Below are positions 24,526 through 34,699 of a stretch of DNA of 63,004 bases, one piece after another; the stretch's first letter is position 1, and every line of letters starts with the position of its first letter. The notes beneath the pieces are model-generated. The model did not search any database, was not told the origin of the DNA, and saw only the letters and a list, made by a program, of their open reading frames with translations. The position numbers and the translations under genes were made by a program. Origin of the DNA: Pyrenochaeta sp. MPI-SDFR-AT-0127 (taxonomy: Eukaryota; Ascomycota; Dothideomycetes; Pleosporales; Cucurbitariaceae); contig JAGTJM010000114.1 in assembly GCA_020747015.1 (NCBI GenBank), positions 1 through 63,004 of the forward strand. The letters run 5' to 3'.

Positions 24526-25843
24526 TCAGTGGCTCCGAGACGCCGAGTGCGGCGTCATGGCGTCGTGAATTTGGCCCCATTCTCTCTCGAGCGAGAGACT
24601 GCTGTCCGAAGCACGTGCGCTGGGCGGCAGCGCAACGACGGTTGGGTAGCTTGCTCGGTTCTGCGCGAAGCGGGGGATGGCTTCCTTGATAGCCTGGAGG
24701 CGATCTTGCACAGCATGCTTGAGCATGTTTTTGAGGATTCCACGCGCTTCAAGCAATTGTGACTCGTCGCGGAGGAAGCAGCTGTGGACGTGCTCCATGT
24801 AGTAGTCGCTGCCTTCTCGCCAGTGTACCCATATTTCGCTGGCGTTGAGGTCGCAGACCAGGGAGAAGTGACAGGCTAGAGCGGGGGATGGGGCGGTGCC
24901 GTTTGCGACCGTGTAGAAGGTGTGGAGGTGGTTGATGATCGAGGCGCCGTCGCGGGCGGCTTGGATCTGGGCGGCGGCGATGTTTTCTCCCGAGTTGATC
25001 GTCCTCCACTGCGAGGTGAGGAAGGGGAAGTACATGCGTTGGGTAAGGCAGAGGCTGTCAGAGTGAGCAACGTATAAACGTGCTGGTCTTGGGGACTCAC
25101 GTATCCAAAGTCTGCTCCTCGTCTGCTGTAAAGGGCGCCGTGCATCTGGAGCTCCTGGCGTCTTGCCGCGACACGTACCCCACACACCTGTCGACCCTAG
25201 CCTCCTTCAGCGCACCCCATGTCTGCTTGATCTGGGCGTCTGGTGCGGCGGGCAGGAAGTGCTTGTGGAGAATGACCTCGTCCTTGGAGATGACCAAGGG
25301 CTCTGCAGCTGTACCCGCTGGCATCTCCGCCTCGCCGGTGAAGAGCAGGAAGGGCGCGATGTGCCTGATGCCGTCGCGCTCGGTCTGATCGGTAGCGAAC
25401 CGGCGGCGAGCGGTGATGTTGTGTGCGTTTGGTGATGCCGCCTCTGTGGGGTTGCGTGGCTGGCGGATCGTGTCGAGAAGCGCCGCAAGTTCGACGGGCA
25501 CGGGTTGCGCCTGATCAATGTGTACGTGGTAGGCTTCGAGCTTTTGGCGGTCATGCAGCGGGTTGCTTGGGCGCGTCGGCGACGAGGTCTGGCCATCTAA
25601 CAAGTCGCCGGCCAACGGTGGTGTCGCGAGGGGAGGCTGTGATAGGGCGTCTTGTAGGCGGTCGAGGTTGGTGCGTGTCAGCGCGCAGGAGCTGCGGTTG
25701 TGTGGGCGGCGGGGGGACACGGAGACGGCGCATCGCTTTGGGTGAGGTAGAGATGATGGAAGCTCACCAGAGCCTTCAGAGCGGGCGCGCTTGCGTGAGG
25801 GCATGGCATGGGCGGTGGTGGTGGACGAGCCAGTGTTATTCAT
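24526..25843 (-). CDS. DUF7924-like fungal protein, two exons
   Basis: Spliced gene: exon 1 25,843-25,101, intron 25,100-25,055 (46 bases, GTGAGT...TGACAG), exon 2 25,054-24,526; the frame is kept across the junction and gives 423 residues. The N-terminus is disordered with nuclear-localisation-like clusters (SRKRAR at 16-21, PKR near 35). The C-terminal half, starting at MYFPFLTSQW (255-264), then AAAQIQAARDGASIINHLHTF, ACHFSLVCDLNASEIWVHW, and LLEARGILKNMLKHAVQDRL, follows the layout of the fungal domain called DUF7924 (YFPFLT..., then an internal helix, then a ...W.H.. strand pair and a long last helix). Function is unknown. It is divergent with the Hsp70-like gene and the spliced frame shows no damage. 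Confidence 0.75.
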
Positions 25844-26454
25844 GGGAGTGTTTGCGGCAGCGTCATGAGCGTGTGTGGAAAGCGTTGTCGTGAAAAGCCG
25901 CTGCGATCCATTGTAGCCGTTGCATCCAGTCAGGTGCGTGTCAGGCCGGGCATGATGTCGAATGGTGGAAGCCCTCGCAGCGACGGCATCGACAGCTCAT
26001 ACACACATGGCGCGTCCGAGGAAGGCACCATTGTATGCAGTGTGTGGAGTGAGTACGGCAGGCGGAGCGGAAGCAAAACGGCGGGACGCTTGGCCAAGGC
26101 GTTCTGGACGATTCCGCCGTGACGTAGGGCATTGTCTTCCTGGCCGCGCTGAGGAAGTCGGTTACCTGGCCATTAGCCATGTAGGCCTGACCATGGCCTG
26201 ACCAAGTCGCGTCATTTGATTGAGCACCAAAACTAGATTGGTATTAGCATCGTAGAATGACACGTCGCTGCTGGCACACGGCTGCCCTACAACAACGCGA
26301 GCGCGTGAGTTCGCGTCCAAACTAAACTGATATCGGCTTAGCGCTACACGACCGACGGAGCAGGCACCGGGCGAGCTGGTTGGCCTGTCGCCCACCCGCC
26401 AACTCGCCGACACTCTCGCCGCGCCACAGTCCACGGCGACGGCAAACGACCAGT
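25844..26454. promoter_or_regulatory. divergent promoter region between DUF7924-like and Hsp70-like genes
   Basis: 611 bases between two start codons pointing away from each other. It is GC-rich without an obvious TATA box. Open frames here are small and overlap on both strands, as expected by chance at this composition. It must contain both promoters. Whether they are shared is inference. Confidence 0.5.
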
Positions 26455-28844
26455 ATGGAGCCTGCGGATGCTGGCTACAGGCAAGATGATCTGGTGTGGA
26501 TCCTGTGGAATGGCAGCAGGTCGCGCAGAGCCAGGGCTACACGCAATGTACCCGCCATGATTGTCGACACTCAGCCTGGCGGTAACTTTCTCGTCAGGCT
26601 CATGGTGCGCTCGCAAACACTCAAGGCCCTCAAACGCTACACCGGGCCGAACGAGTACACAGTCCTCGTTGGCGAGGATCCATGGGTGATCAGCGGCGAA
26701 TCCATCCACCATCGCGTGGCTGCCATGAGCCACTTCTCCAAGCTGCGGCACCCAATCATGGACGACGCGTATTGCTGGCGCACGGGCAAAGCGGGAGGCG
26801 CAGTGTATGGCCTGGATGCGGACTTCCAAAAAGACCCCAAGCAGCTAGATTGCACCGCTTGTCTCCAGCCCACCTCCTCGTGGTCGGCCTTCTTCTGCAC
26901 CGTGTGCGACGGACTGCGCCATCACAATTGCAACGACGTCAACGACACAGACACCGCCTGGCGCCAGGCCGGCCAGGCTGTCTTGAGCAGAGATGGCAAA
27001 GCCCTGCAATGCGTAGCCGGCGAGAACGAGCATGACATTGCCTTGACAACCACAGCGCCATCCAAGGTTCTCATCACCATCGATATCGGCACCACGCGGC
27101 CCAGGATATTTGTGCTGCTTGAAAATGAACAGTATGAGCTGTGCCACCGCATGGAAGATGAAGTCAACTCTGCCGTCTGGTGGTTCCATGACACTCAGCA
27201 GCCCGACCCCAAAGCCGGATCCTGCAGGCCGCCCGCAAACCACACAGTCACCATCATCGACCCGCTCAAGGTCTGCATCATGCTTGGCAAGGAACATCCG
27301 AAGCTTCAGGACGTCGACATGGCTGTCATCGACATCTACCGAGCGTTTCTGGCCTTCCTTTTCGAGAAAACATGGCAGCAAGCAACGCCGAAGCTCGAGA
27401 AGATTCTGAACAAGCCGGTCGAACTCACGGTTGCCATTGCAGTGCCCGCAGCGCTCGACCGAAGCAAATCCACGCCTCTTTTGACTGCCTTGTACACCGC
27501 AGCCCGTGATACTACGTCGGCCACGGTCGTCAAAATCGCAATGACGTCCGAACCTCATGCGGCTTACTTGGGCAGCCCACATCCCCTCGAGCCCAACAAC
27601 GGCTATATTGCCATCTTCGACATCGGCGGAACAACACTAGTACGTATGGCCGCCAGGAGAAGCGAAGCGATGGCTGACGATCTAGTGTGCTTCTCTGTAC
27701 ACGGTCACTGAAGGTGTCCCCGATACATGCATAGTGGCTTACAGCATGCTGTACGGCCATCATAATCTAGCAAACGCAATGGAAGAGCTCGAATGCTTTA
27801 GTAATGCAAACCGCACGTCGATTGCTTTGTGTATCAAAGACACCTTCACCTCAAAGCAGCCCGAGCTCACGTTCAAAGACTCATTGCGAGCCACTGTGCC
27901 AGACGAGGAGCAACTGGACCGTGCCTATACGGTGCTCACATCGGCCCACGAGAAGGGACTTGAATCAGCCACAGCGTTTCTTGATCAGTTCCTGGAAGAA
28001 GTCGTTCAGGCCGGTCCGGCGGGTTCCGTACGATCCCTAGCCATTGGGGGCGGCACAATCGACCCGAAACTTATGGACCTCCTACAAGCCAAACTAAAGC
28101 ACCAAAACCTGGAAGATGCCCATATTTCCAACGTAGAGTACAGTCCATTGTAAGCTCGTGGGAAATCCGTTCATCACGACTATGTTGACACTACCCAGCG
28201 AAAGTGCGCAGAGCCGAGGGCTGCAAACATGGATTCAAACGATCCCAGAAGACCGTAGTGCACCATATCACATCGCTCTTGAAGTAGACAAAAGCGATGA
28301 TGTGGACGACGACGATACGGTTCTTATTGTCGTTGTCAAAAAGGGCGATGCATTAGTGGCTCCAATCGTGCCACATGACCAGATCAAGCCCGGTCAGTCG
28401 ATATGCATCAATATCGAGTGGCATGAAGGTTCCCCATATAACATGAACCTCTACGGGCTTACCATAGATGATTCTGACTCTATCCTAGTGCATTCGGGCT
28501 ACCGCATTCTGAAACGCCCAAGCGCGGAGCAAATGTGGATTCTGAGTCAGATCAAAATCGCGAAACCGGAGACGGCTGGAGATAACGAGGTGCTCGCTTT
28601 CGTGACCTTGTGGCCCAATGTCCCAGGGAAAACTATGGTGCTGCAGATTGTTCTTGCTAAAATTCCAGCCACGGCTCCCAGCGACCAAAACTATACCATC
28701 CAAGATTTCGACAACGGTATTCTTGAGAAACTACACGAAGAAACCCAGGTTGTTGCGCTGGACCCGGACGATATCGATCACAAACTTCACTTTCATAGAG
28801 ATTCAACTGACACCCTCTGCCATAAGGATGGTGATACGCAGTAG
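26455..28844 (+). CDS. Hsp70/HSPA12-like ATPase with N-terminal zinc-binding module
   Basis: Three exons: 26,455-27,639, 27,686-28,149, 28,199-28,844. Introns: 27,640-27,685 (GTACGT, branch GCTGAC, end CTAG) and 28,150-28,198 (GTAAGC, branch TTGAC, end CCCAG). Splicing keeps frame and gives 764 residues. I chose ATG 26,455 because the upstream extension of the frame lacks ATG. Residues about 10-60 (QDDLVWILWNG ... PAMIVDTQ) look like a small beta-barrel reader such as PWWP/Tudor (weak). Cys133, Cys136, Cys148, Cys151, His156/157 and Cys159 form a probable zinc site. The actin-like ATPase follows: ITIDIGTT (phosphate 1, 210-214), VAIAVPAALD (326-335), SEPHAA (365-370), AIFDIGGTT (phosphate 2, about 388-394), AIGGGTIDPKL (adenosine loop, 516-518). 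The C-terminus (about 560-764) is beta-rich and acidic, in the place of the substrate domain. HSPA12-type Hsp70s are distant from canonical chaperones; role here unknown. Confidence 0.85.
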
Positions 28845-29249
28845 AATCTGAGCGAAGATTACAAACGAAGCTTATGAGTTTAACACGATAGGAGTAACCT
28901 CTGGTAGAAACAATAGAGGTAGCGAAGATGTAATCTTACGATAGTATCCTTCTACTTGGTATATATGTAAATAATATCCTATACAACGTTCCTAGAGGTA
29001 TAAAGACATAGTAAACTATAGATTTACTTATTTTCCACAGAAAGCAAATCAAGAACAAAGTGATCACGTTGCTCGTTAGATCGAGTCTCATCCTTCCTAT
29101 TTTTTCTGACACTGCTCTTAACGTAGTCTAGGTGGTGCCCTTGGGCTTGGGCTCATATAGTCTCATCCTTCCTGATTTTTTGATGCTGCTCTTGACGTAA
29201 AGGGTCTCATCATTCCTAGTCTTTCTGAAACTGCGCTTGACGCAGCCCA
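28845..29249. repeat. AT-rich spacer, then three imperfect direct repeats of about 41 bases
   Basis: Bases 28,860-29,035 are AT-rich. Then a unit of the form AGTCTCATCCTTCCTxxTTTTTCTGAxxCTGCTCTTGACGTA appears three times, at about 29,085, 29,158 and 29,203. Copies differ at several places (TAACG/GACGT, one short of a few bases), and the spacing is unequal (73 and 45 bases), so this is an old duplication and not a fresh array. Confidence 0.6.
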
Positions 29250-29640
29250 CGTGATGTGATTTCATGAAGTCGGGCACTTCGTGCCAAAACTTGCTACGCC
29301 GGTCATCACATTCATCCGCGACGGTCTGGAAGCCGACATCTCGATCTGATTGGATGGAAACGTGGTCAAATTGCCAAAAAACATGGAAATAGCGAAAATG
29401 GTGTGGTGGACTTCGGGCAGTACCTCGGGGAGCTCCTTCACGTCGCCTGATGTATCCGCATGGAAGACATCCTCGGCCGCGTGGATGCCCGACCGCGCCC
29501 CTTCTCAGAGCTTAGCGTGCGAGTGTTTTGGCCGCACGTAGAGGTGGAAGTTGTGCTTATTGTCGTCGGCCCTTTCTGGCAGCCGTCATGGATCCTTTAA
29601 AGGGGTGGCACGAGCTGTACCTAGTACCGCGACGGCATCC
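29250..29640 (+). pseudogene. decayed coding region, family unknown
   Basis: Two frames on the plus strand read like one broken protein. The first has PGHFVPKLATPV-type residues, then ITFIRDGLEADISI, a TGA, and LDGNVVKLPKNMEIAKMV. The second continues VDFGQYLGELLHVA, a stop, MEDILGRVDARPRPFSELSV, then VFWPHVEVEVVLIVVGPFWQ and a stop near 29,600. Alternating hydrophobic strands and conserved-looking Trp/Pro residues argue for a real former gene. I cannot name the family. At least one frameshift and two nonsense changes are present. Confidence 0.4.
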
Positions 29641-30665
29641 GGCTCGTTGAATCCTGCCACTTTTTAGCTCCTATAAAAAATCCCGTAGCCCATAATCGAT
29701 ATATACCGGTCAAGTAGAAAATTCTGAAGCTCGCTGGAACTTGTAGAATACAGCTCTAGAGCGGTACTTGACGCCGAATAGCGAGGATAGCGATCGAGTT
29801 TGGAAGGAGAGCGTTGGCGAGCTTGACGTGTCGATCGTAGTACTCTTGCGCGGTGATACCGGATGTAAATAGGCCTTGTCAGTGTACAGCAGAATGCGCA
29901 GTGGTCGTCTGCTCGTACTCTCCCCGGCCTCGGAGTAAGTGTGGATGCGTAGCATGGAGCCCGAACCCGAATCACATCTCGCCCGCCGACACACTCATTG
30001 GCCGCCTGGCATGCATCGAAGTAGGGCCGCGCCATCTTAAACGCATGAAAGGTCTGATCAATCACAATGAAGAAGTGATCATACTACATATGTAAGAATG
30101 TGAAGGATACAGCTAAAGCCGATCCATGCGCAAAGAGATCAAGCCCTTATCGATTGCGTAAGTGGAGGAAAGGCTCCACGTCGCGGACTGTGCTATGCAC
30201 TGTTGCCGGCTGGCGTGATTTGTCCCCCCGAAGATCGATGTGTCAACTTCAAACTCACATAACTCCTCACCAACACTGGCTAAATTTGTTAGTGCGTACT
30301 CAAAGAGGCTTAGAGCCTGGAGTATCTTGCCTGATGTTTTAAATGACCAAAATTGGCCTGTGTTGTGGCTTAATTGCGCGTGAATATCGGTGACTTGTTC
30401 GCAGAAGTTGTAAACTTCAACTCAATTAGCTTATTACCCGCTTAGGATATTTTATTTTGACATCCCCAGAGAACCATCTCTCGTCCCTTGCCTATTAAGT
30501 ATTGATCACCAAAGCTGGCGTCTCTGACACAGAGCCAAGGATTATGGCATTACATCGGAGTTCAGCCGCACAGTACACGGAACCTTCTGCTGCCTAAACT
30601 CCATACTCCAATTCCATCCTCCATCTACGTTCTCTCAGTTCGTTCTCCATTTCCATCTTCAAACA
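29641..30665. other. intergenic; pyrimidine-rich leader of the HET gene at its end
   Basis: No gene recognised. Bases 30,600-30,660 are rich in C and T (CCATCCTCCATCTACG, TTCTCCATTTCCATCTTC) and lead into CAAACAATGG, a strong fungal start context, so this is the likely core promoter and 5' leader of the HET gene at 30,666. Confidence 0.5.
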
Positions 30666-32642
30666 ATGGGTACACTGTACACTCCGCTCGACTCGCCGTG
30701 TGAAGTACGACTCCTGCGACTTCACGCTCGATCCTCCACTCCACAAGCGTCTTCAATTCAAGCTGAGGAGCATGTCCCAATCTATTGCGATCTTTATCCT
30801 GTTACATTCCAGGAAGCTAGGGATCAAGGGTATGAGGCATTGTCCTACACCTGGGGAGACCCAAAGGAGCGCCTACCCATACTGGTAAACGAGACAGAGG
30901 TGCCCGTAACAAGAAACCTACATGCCGCCTTGGAGCATTTCCGCAGCGAGACAATTGATGTAGTTCTATGGGTGGATGCGCTTTGTATCAACCAGACGGA
31001 CGATGTAGAGAAGAGTAAGCAAGTCGATTTGATGACGAAAATTTATGCCTATGCCACAAGTACGAGAGTATGGCTCGGGCCGGCAGACGATATCACCGGC
31101 AGCGACGAAATCATGTTCCAGCTTGCACAGATCGGGAAGACTGTCGTTGATAAGGGGGCCTTCAACTTCTTCATTAGCATGGCTACTCTATCCATCAAAA
31201 AACCGAACGACGCCTTGCACGCCGAGAATCAAGCCACGGAGCTTGTTAAAGATATGCTCGATAGATCTGTCCTCCAGATTAATGACTCGCTTCGTCTCCT
31301 TGTAGGAACCCATCATCTCTTGTCGCGCGAATACTGGAATCGTGTCTGGATCTTGCAAGAAATCGTTGTTTCTCGTAACGTCGAAGTTTACTGTGGCAAA
31401 CTAAAAATTGGATTCGCATTCCTGCACGCCGCTACGCTGTATATCACTCACGTGCAAACCCTTCTCGCGCAGGAACTCACAAAGCAGCTCACAGCTTTGT
31501 TGGAAGTGTCAACCGATCAAAGTTTCCCACCAGACTGCGAATTAAAAGCACAGTTTGACCGTGTTAGCTCCGTCGAAATACCACTATCCGCAACTTTTGT
31601 TTTAGGAATGCGACAACAATATCAAAACACTGCTCAAGAGAATAATGGGGCGAGACCTAACCTCATCTGGCTTCTTGCCAGGATTCGTATGGGGAGAGAG
31701 GCCACGGATCCCAGGGACAGAATTTGGGCACTTCGTGGAATCGCGGCGGACGCAGAAGTTCTTGGCATCATTCCAAACTACGCAGCCACGAACTCATGTA
31801 CTGCCGTCTACTGCAACGCCACTCGTGCCATGATCACTTCCGGCCACGTTGATATCCTTGCCTTCTCTCAATGGAGCAAGACTGAGCCAGATGTACCCTC
31901 GTGGGTCCCTGATTGGCGAAAGGAGGTCAGGCAACCTTTTGGACAACTACCTTGGGATACACCATACTGCGCATCAGGCTCTACAAAATATCTAGAACAT
32001 CCAAGCGAGAACGTTCCTTTCTCACAACTAACAATACATGGTTTCCTCGTTGACACCATCGAATCACTAAGGCCCCAGTGCAATAAAGGTGAATGGCTAA
32101 GCCTGCAGCATCGCCACCAGGCCTGCACGTATCTGCAGGATATAATGTCTCTATGTCAAATCTCCAACGAAAAATTCGAAAAGTCAGGTGTAGAAATCTA
32201 TGCCGACCCTTATCTCTGGGAAACAGCATACCAACGTGTTCCTGTGGCTGATTTATATTGTACGCGGTTTGTTCGACGCGCCACGGCCGAAGAATGTCGC
32301 CTCGGTCACGCAGAAGTCGTTACAGACTACATCCAGCGGCAAAACCACGGGCCTAGTGCTGGAGCTCCACTTACAAATACACTCAGAAGTTACTATAATA
32401 TGATGGGGCAACAAGTGGAGCGCAAACCATTTGTGACTATGAAAGGGTTCGTTGGACTTGCTCCTAGACATGCGGAGGAAGGAGATATTGTTATTATTTT
32501 CCCCGGAGCAAAGTTCCCGTATGTGTTAAGGAGATGCGATGATGAAATGTATATATTAGTTGGAGAGACTTTTATTCATGGAATTATGTATGGGGAGTTT
32601 ATAACTAAGGATTGTAAGTTAGATAGATTTATCTTAAAGTAG
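30666..32642 (+). CDS. HET-domain (heterokaryon incompatibility) protein, intact
   Basis: Single-exon gene of 658 residues. The HET domain lies at about 50-235 with all three classical motifs: YEALSYTWGDP (56-66), VLWVDALCINQ (100-110) followed by RVWLG (134-138), and REYWNRVWILQEIVVSRNV (221-239). HET domains are TIR-like and trigger growth arrest or cell death when fungal cells of unlike genotype fuse. The rest is the usual variable region, with ATDPRDRIWALRGIA (about 346-360) and the conserved C-terminal strand pair (EEGDIVIIFPGAKFPYVLRR, ETFIHGIMYGEF). The frame has no damage, but the last 50 or so codons become markedly AT-rich (TTT, ATA, TTA), merging with the AT-rich block that begins at the stop codon. 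Confidence 0.94.
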   Translation: MGTLYTPLDSPCEVRLLRLHARSSTPQASSIQAEEHVPIYCDLYPVTFQEARDQGYEALSYTWGDPKERLPILVNETEVPVTRNLHAALEHFRSETIDVVLWVDALCINQTDDVEKSKQVDLMTKIYAYATSTRVWLGPADDITGSDEIMFQLAQIGKTVVDKGAFNFFISMATLSIKKPNDALHAENQATELVKDMLDRSVLQINDSLRLLVGTHHLLSREYWNRVWILQEIVVSRNVEVYCGKLKIGFAFLHAATLYITHVQTLLAQELTKQLTALLEVSTDQSFPPDCELKAQFDRVSSVEIPLSATFVLGMRQQYQNTAQENNGARPNLIWLLARIRMGREATDPRDRIWALRGIAADAEVLGIIPNYAATNSCTAVYCNATRAMITSGHVDILAFSQWSKTEPDVPSWVPDWRKEVRQPFGQLPWDTPYCASGSTKYLEHPSENVPFSQLTIHGFLVDTIESLRPQCNKGEWLSLQHRHQACTYLQDIMSLCQISNEKFEKSGVEIYADPYLWETAYQRVPVADLYCTRFVRRATAEECRLGHAEVVTDYIQRQNHGPSAGAPLTNTLRSYYNMMGQQVERKPFVTMKGFVGLAPRHAEEGDIVIIFPGAKFPYVLRRCDDEMYILVGETFIHGIMYGEFITKDCKLDRFILK

Positions 32643-33900
32643 TATAACGCTATAGAGTATAGTTATCCTATATAGCTATACTAGGCTAGTACTAAATATA
32701 CTAAAGTAAAGCTAATAAGTCTTAGTTATAAAGACCTATACTAAGGATAGTAAAGGGTAAAGGTTAGTTCTTAGGGATTAAGTAAAGGTATAGTAGTAGG
32801 GATAATACTAAGATAGTAAGAGGGTGCTTCTAAAAAGAGTATTAGAATAGAGAACTATTTATTACTTTTTACTATTTAAAAGAATATTAAATTAAATATA
32901 CTAAGCTATAGAGGCTTATATAATAAGTCTATATATATAAGAAGTTCTAGAGTCCTAAAGTCCTAGAGATACTAAGTCCTATTTAGAACTTTATAGACTT
33001 ATAGAATTATTATATTATTCTATAGTTATATATATATATATATTAGTAGTTAGAAGTACTTAAAGTAGTAGTACTCTATATTATATCTTAGGATATAATA
33101 CTATCCTCTCTTCTTAACCTTATACCTTAATAAGTATCTAACTATTATCTTATACTACTAAGTTTTATTATTATTAGCCTAGCTAAATTAACTAGCTAGG
33201 TACTTTTATAATTATAGGGTATAAATAGATATTTAAGGTTTAGGTTAGAGCTAGAATTTTTACCTTTAGGAGTAAAACCTCTTCTAATAGTAAGTTTAAT
33301 AAGTAGAAATTCTTACTTTTAGGGGTAAATCCTTTTATAATAATAAGTTTAATAAGTAGAAGTTTTTACCTCTAAGAGTAAAACCTATTATAGAAATAAG
33401 TTTAATTTATAGAAGTTCTTACTTTAGAGGTAGAACCTTTTATAATAGTAAGAAAATTAATAGTAAGAAAAGGTAAGTATATAGTTATATTCCTATAGCC
33501 TTATAACTTAGTATAGTATATAATAGCTAAGGTTATTTACCTCTAGAGGCTAAACTAGCCTAATATTATAAACTAGCCCTATAGTAGAATACTTATAGGC
33601 GTAAATAGATAGTATTAAGTTTCCTATAGGAGTTCTTAAAGAGGTACTACCTCTTTTATTCTTATATATAGAGGAAGCTCTAAAGGCTAGCCCTTTTAGT
33701 CCTCCTCCTTAATTCTTTCTTAGGCTTAGGTAAAAGCCTAAGCCTATTATACCTAACTAAGATTTATTAGGTTATATCTAGTTCTTTATACCTATTATAG
33801 AGTAAGAGTTTATAGTTATAGAGCTAAAAATTAAGAGACCTAGAGAAAATTTAAATTTTAGCTACTATATAAAAAGTAGTAATAATAATATTAATACTTA
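32643..33900. other. AT-rich RIP-like block
   Basis: About 1.25 kb of very AT-rich DNA with TAG/TAA in every frame and no readable protein. It contains a four-copy tandem repeat (33,252-33,459). It begins exactly at the end of the HET gene and stops abruptly near 33,900, where balanced sequence resumes. Probably a RIP-degraded repeat whose identity is erased. Confidence 0.65.
33252..33459. repeat. tandem repeat, four copies of about 52 bases
   Basis: Units start TAGAA (G/A) TT, then CTTAC (or TTTACC) TTTAGGRGTAAA, then CCTTTTATAATAATAAG and TTTAATAAG; boundaries at about 33,252, 33,304, 33,357 and 33,410. Copies differ almost only by transitions and small indels, as expected for an array that has been RIPed. 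Confidence 0.7.
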
Positions 33901-34699
33901 GGGCTGCCGATTCAAGAGCTAGGGAAGCCGCTAGATGGGTTTCAATGCGCTGAAATGGGCTGCAACTGGCTCTCAATTAATCTTGACATGGAATGGAAGT
34001 ATTGTAAGAAAGAGCATAGGCAACCGTGGAAATGGCAAGACTGATTGACTTTTTCGCGAGTTCATTAACCGCACTAAGTGGACAGAGCATTTGGCGAAGC
34101 GTAACCGCACGCATCTTGCACATGCACTCTAGCTGCCGGGTAAGGACGAGCCGAAGCTTCGGCAGGCTGCAAGAATAGTTGAAAAGCTAGTAGAGATGTG
34201 CGTCCAAGGACTGGCATCGCTCCTGCACGAGAGAAGGCGATGGGTGAGAAGTGCTAAAGCGATGGAGGTGGATCAGCGGCCGCTAGGGCGACTAGAGAAC
34301 CCGGAGAGTCAGGCTCGCTGTGCTGGGCACATGTCATGTTTGTCTGCTATGTGCTTCGCATTATTGTTGATGAAGATGCGAGGCTGAGCGATGGAAAGGA
34401 GAGTAGCAGTGTGTACAGGGACGACAGCGACGACAGCAGCAGCCACTCGACAAGTCGTCTGATAAGAAGAAAGACAGCCGGTTTGATATAAGAAACTCGA
34501 AAACTATCTTGTTGGCAGGACAGACAGAAAGAGCTAGCAGAAGCGTTGTGGGTAGCGCTGGAAGAAGAGAAGGAGGTTGTTCTGGTACAAATACTGCTTC
34601 GATTGTTAGCCGCCTTCATCGTTCAGCCAGTAGTATGCGGTCCCAAGTCTGCTTTCTTGAACGGAGCTTCCAACCTTGCTCATCGTAACACCCGGTTAA
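33901..34699. other. no recognised gene
   Basis: Balanced sequence between the AT-rich block and the NLR relic. Frames are short and interrupted. A CGACGACAGCAGCAGCC stretch near 34,420-34,445 is mildly repetitive. It may include the degraded 3' part of the NLR relic's TPR region, but nothing clear can be read. Confidence 0.35.

Noticed and set aside
25423..25893. 156-codon open frame on the plus strand
   Set aside because: Antisense to exon 1 of the DUF7924-like gene, with biased composition and no domain.
26845..27582. 245-codon open frame on the minus strand
   Set aside because: It lies wholly inside exon 1 of the Hsp70-like gene, has no domain, and is expected from GC-rich codon shadows.
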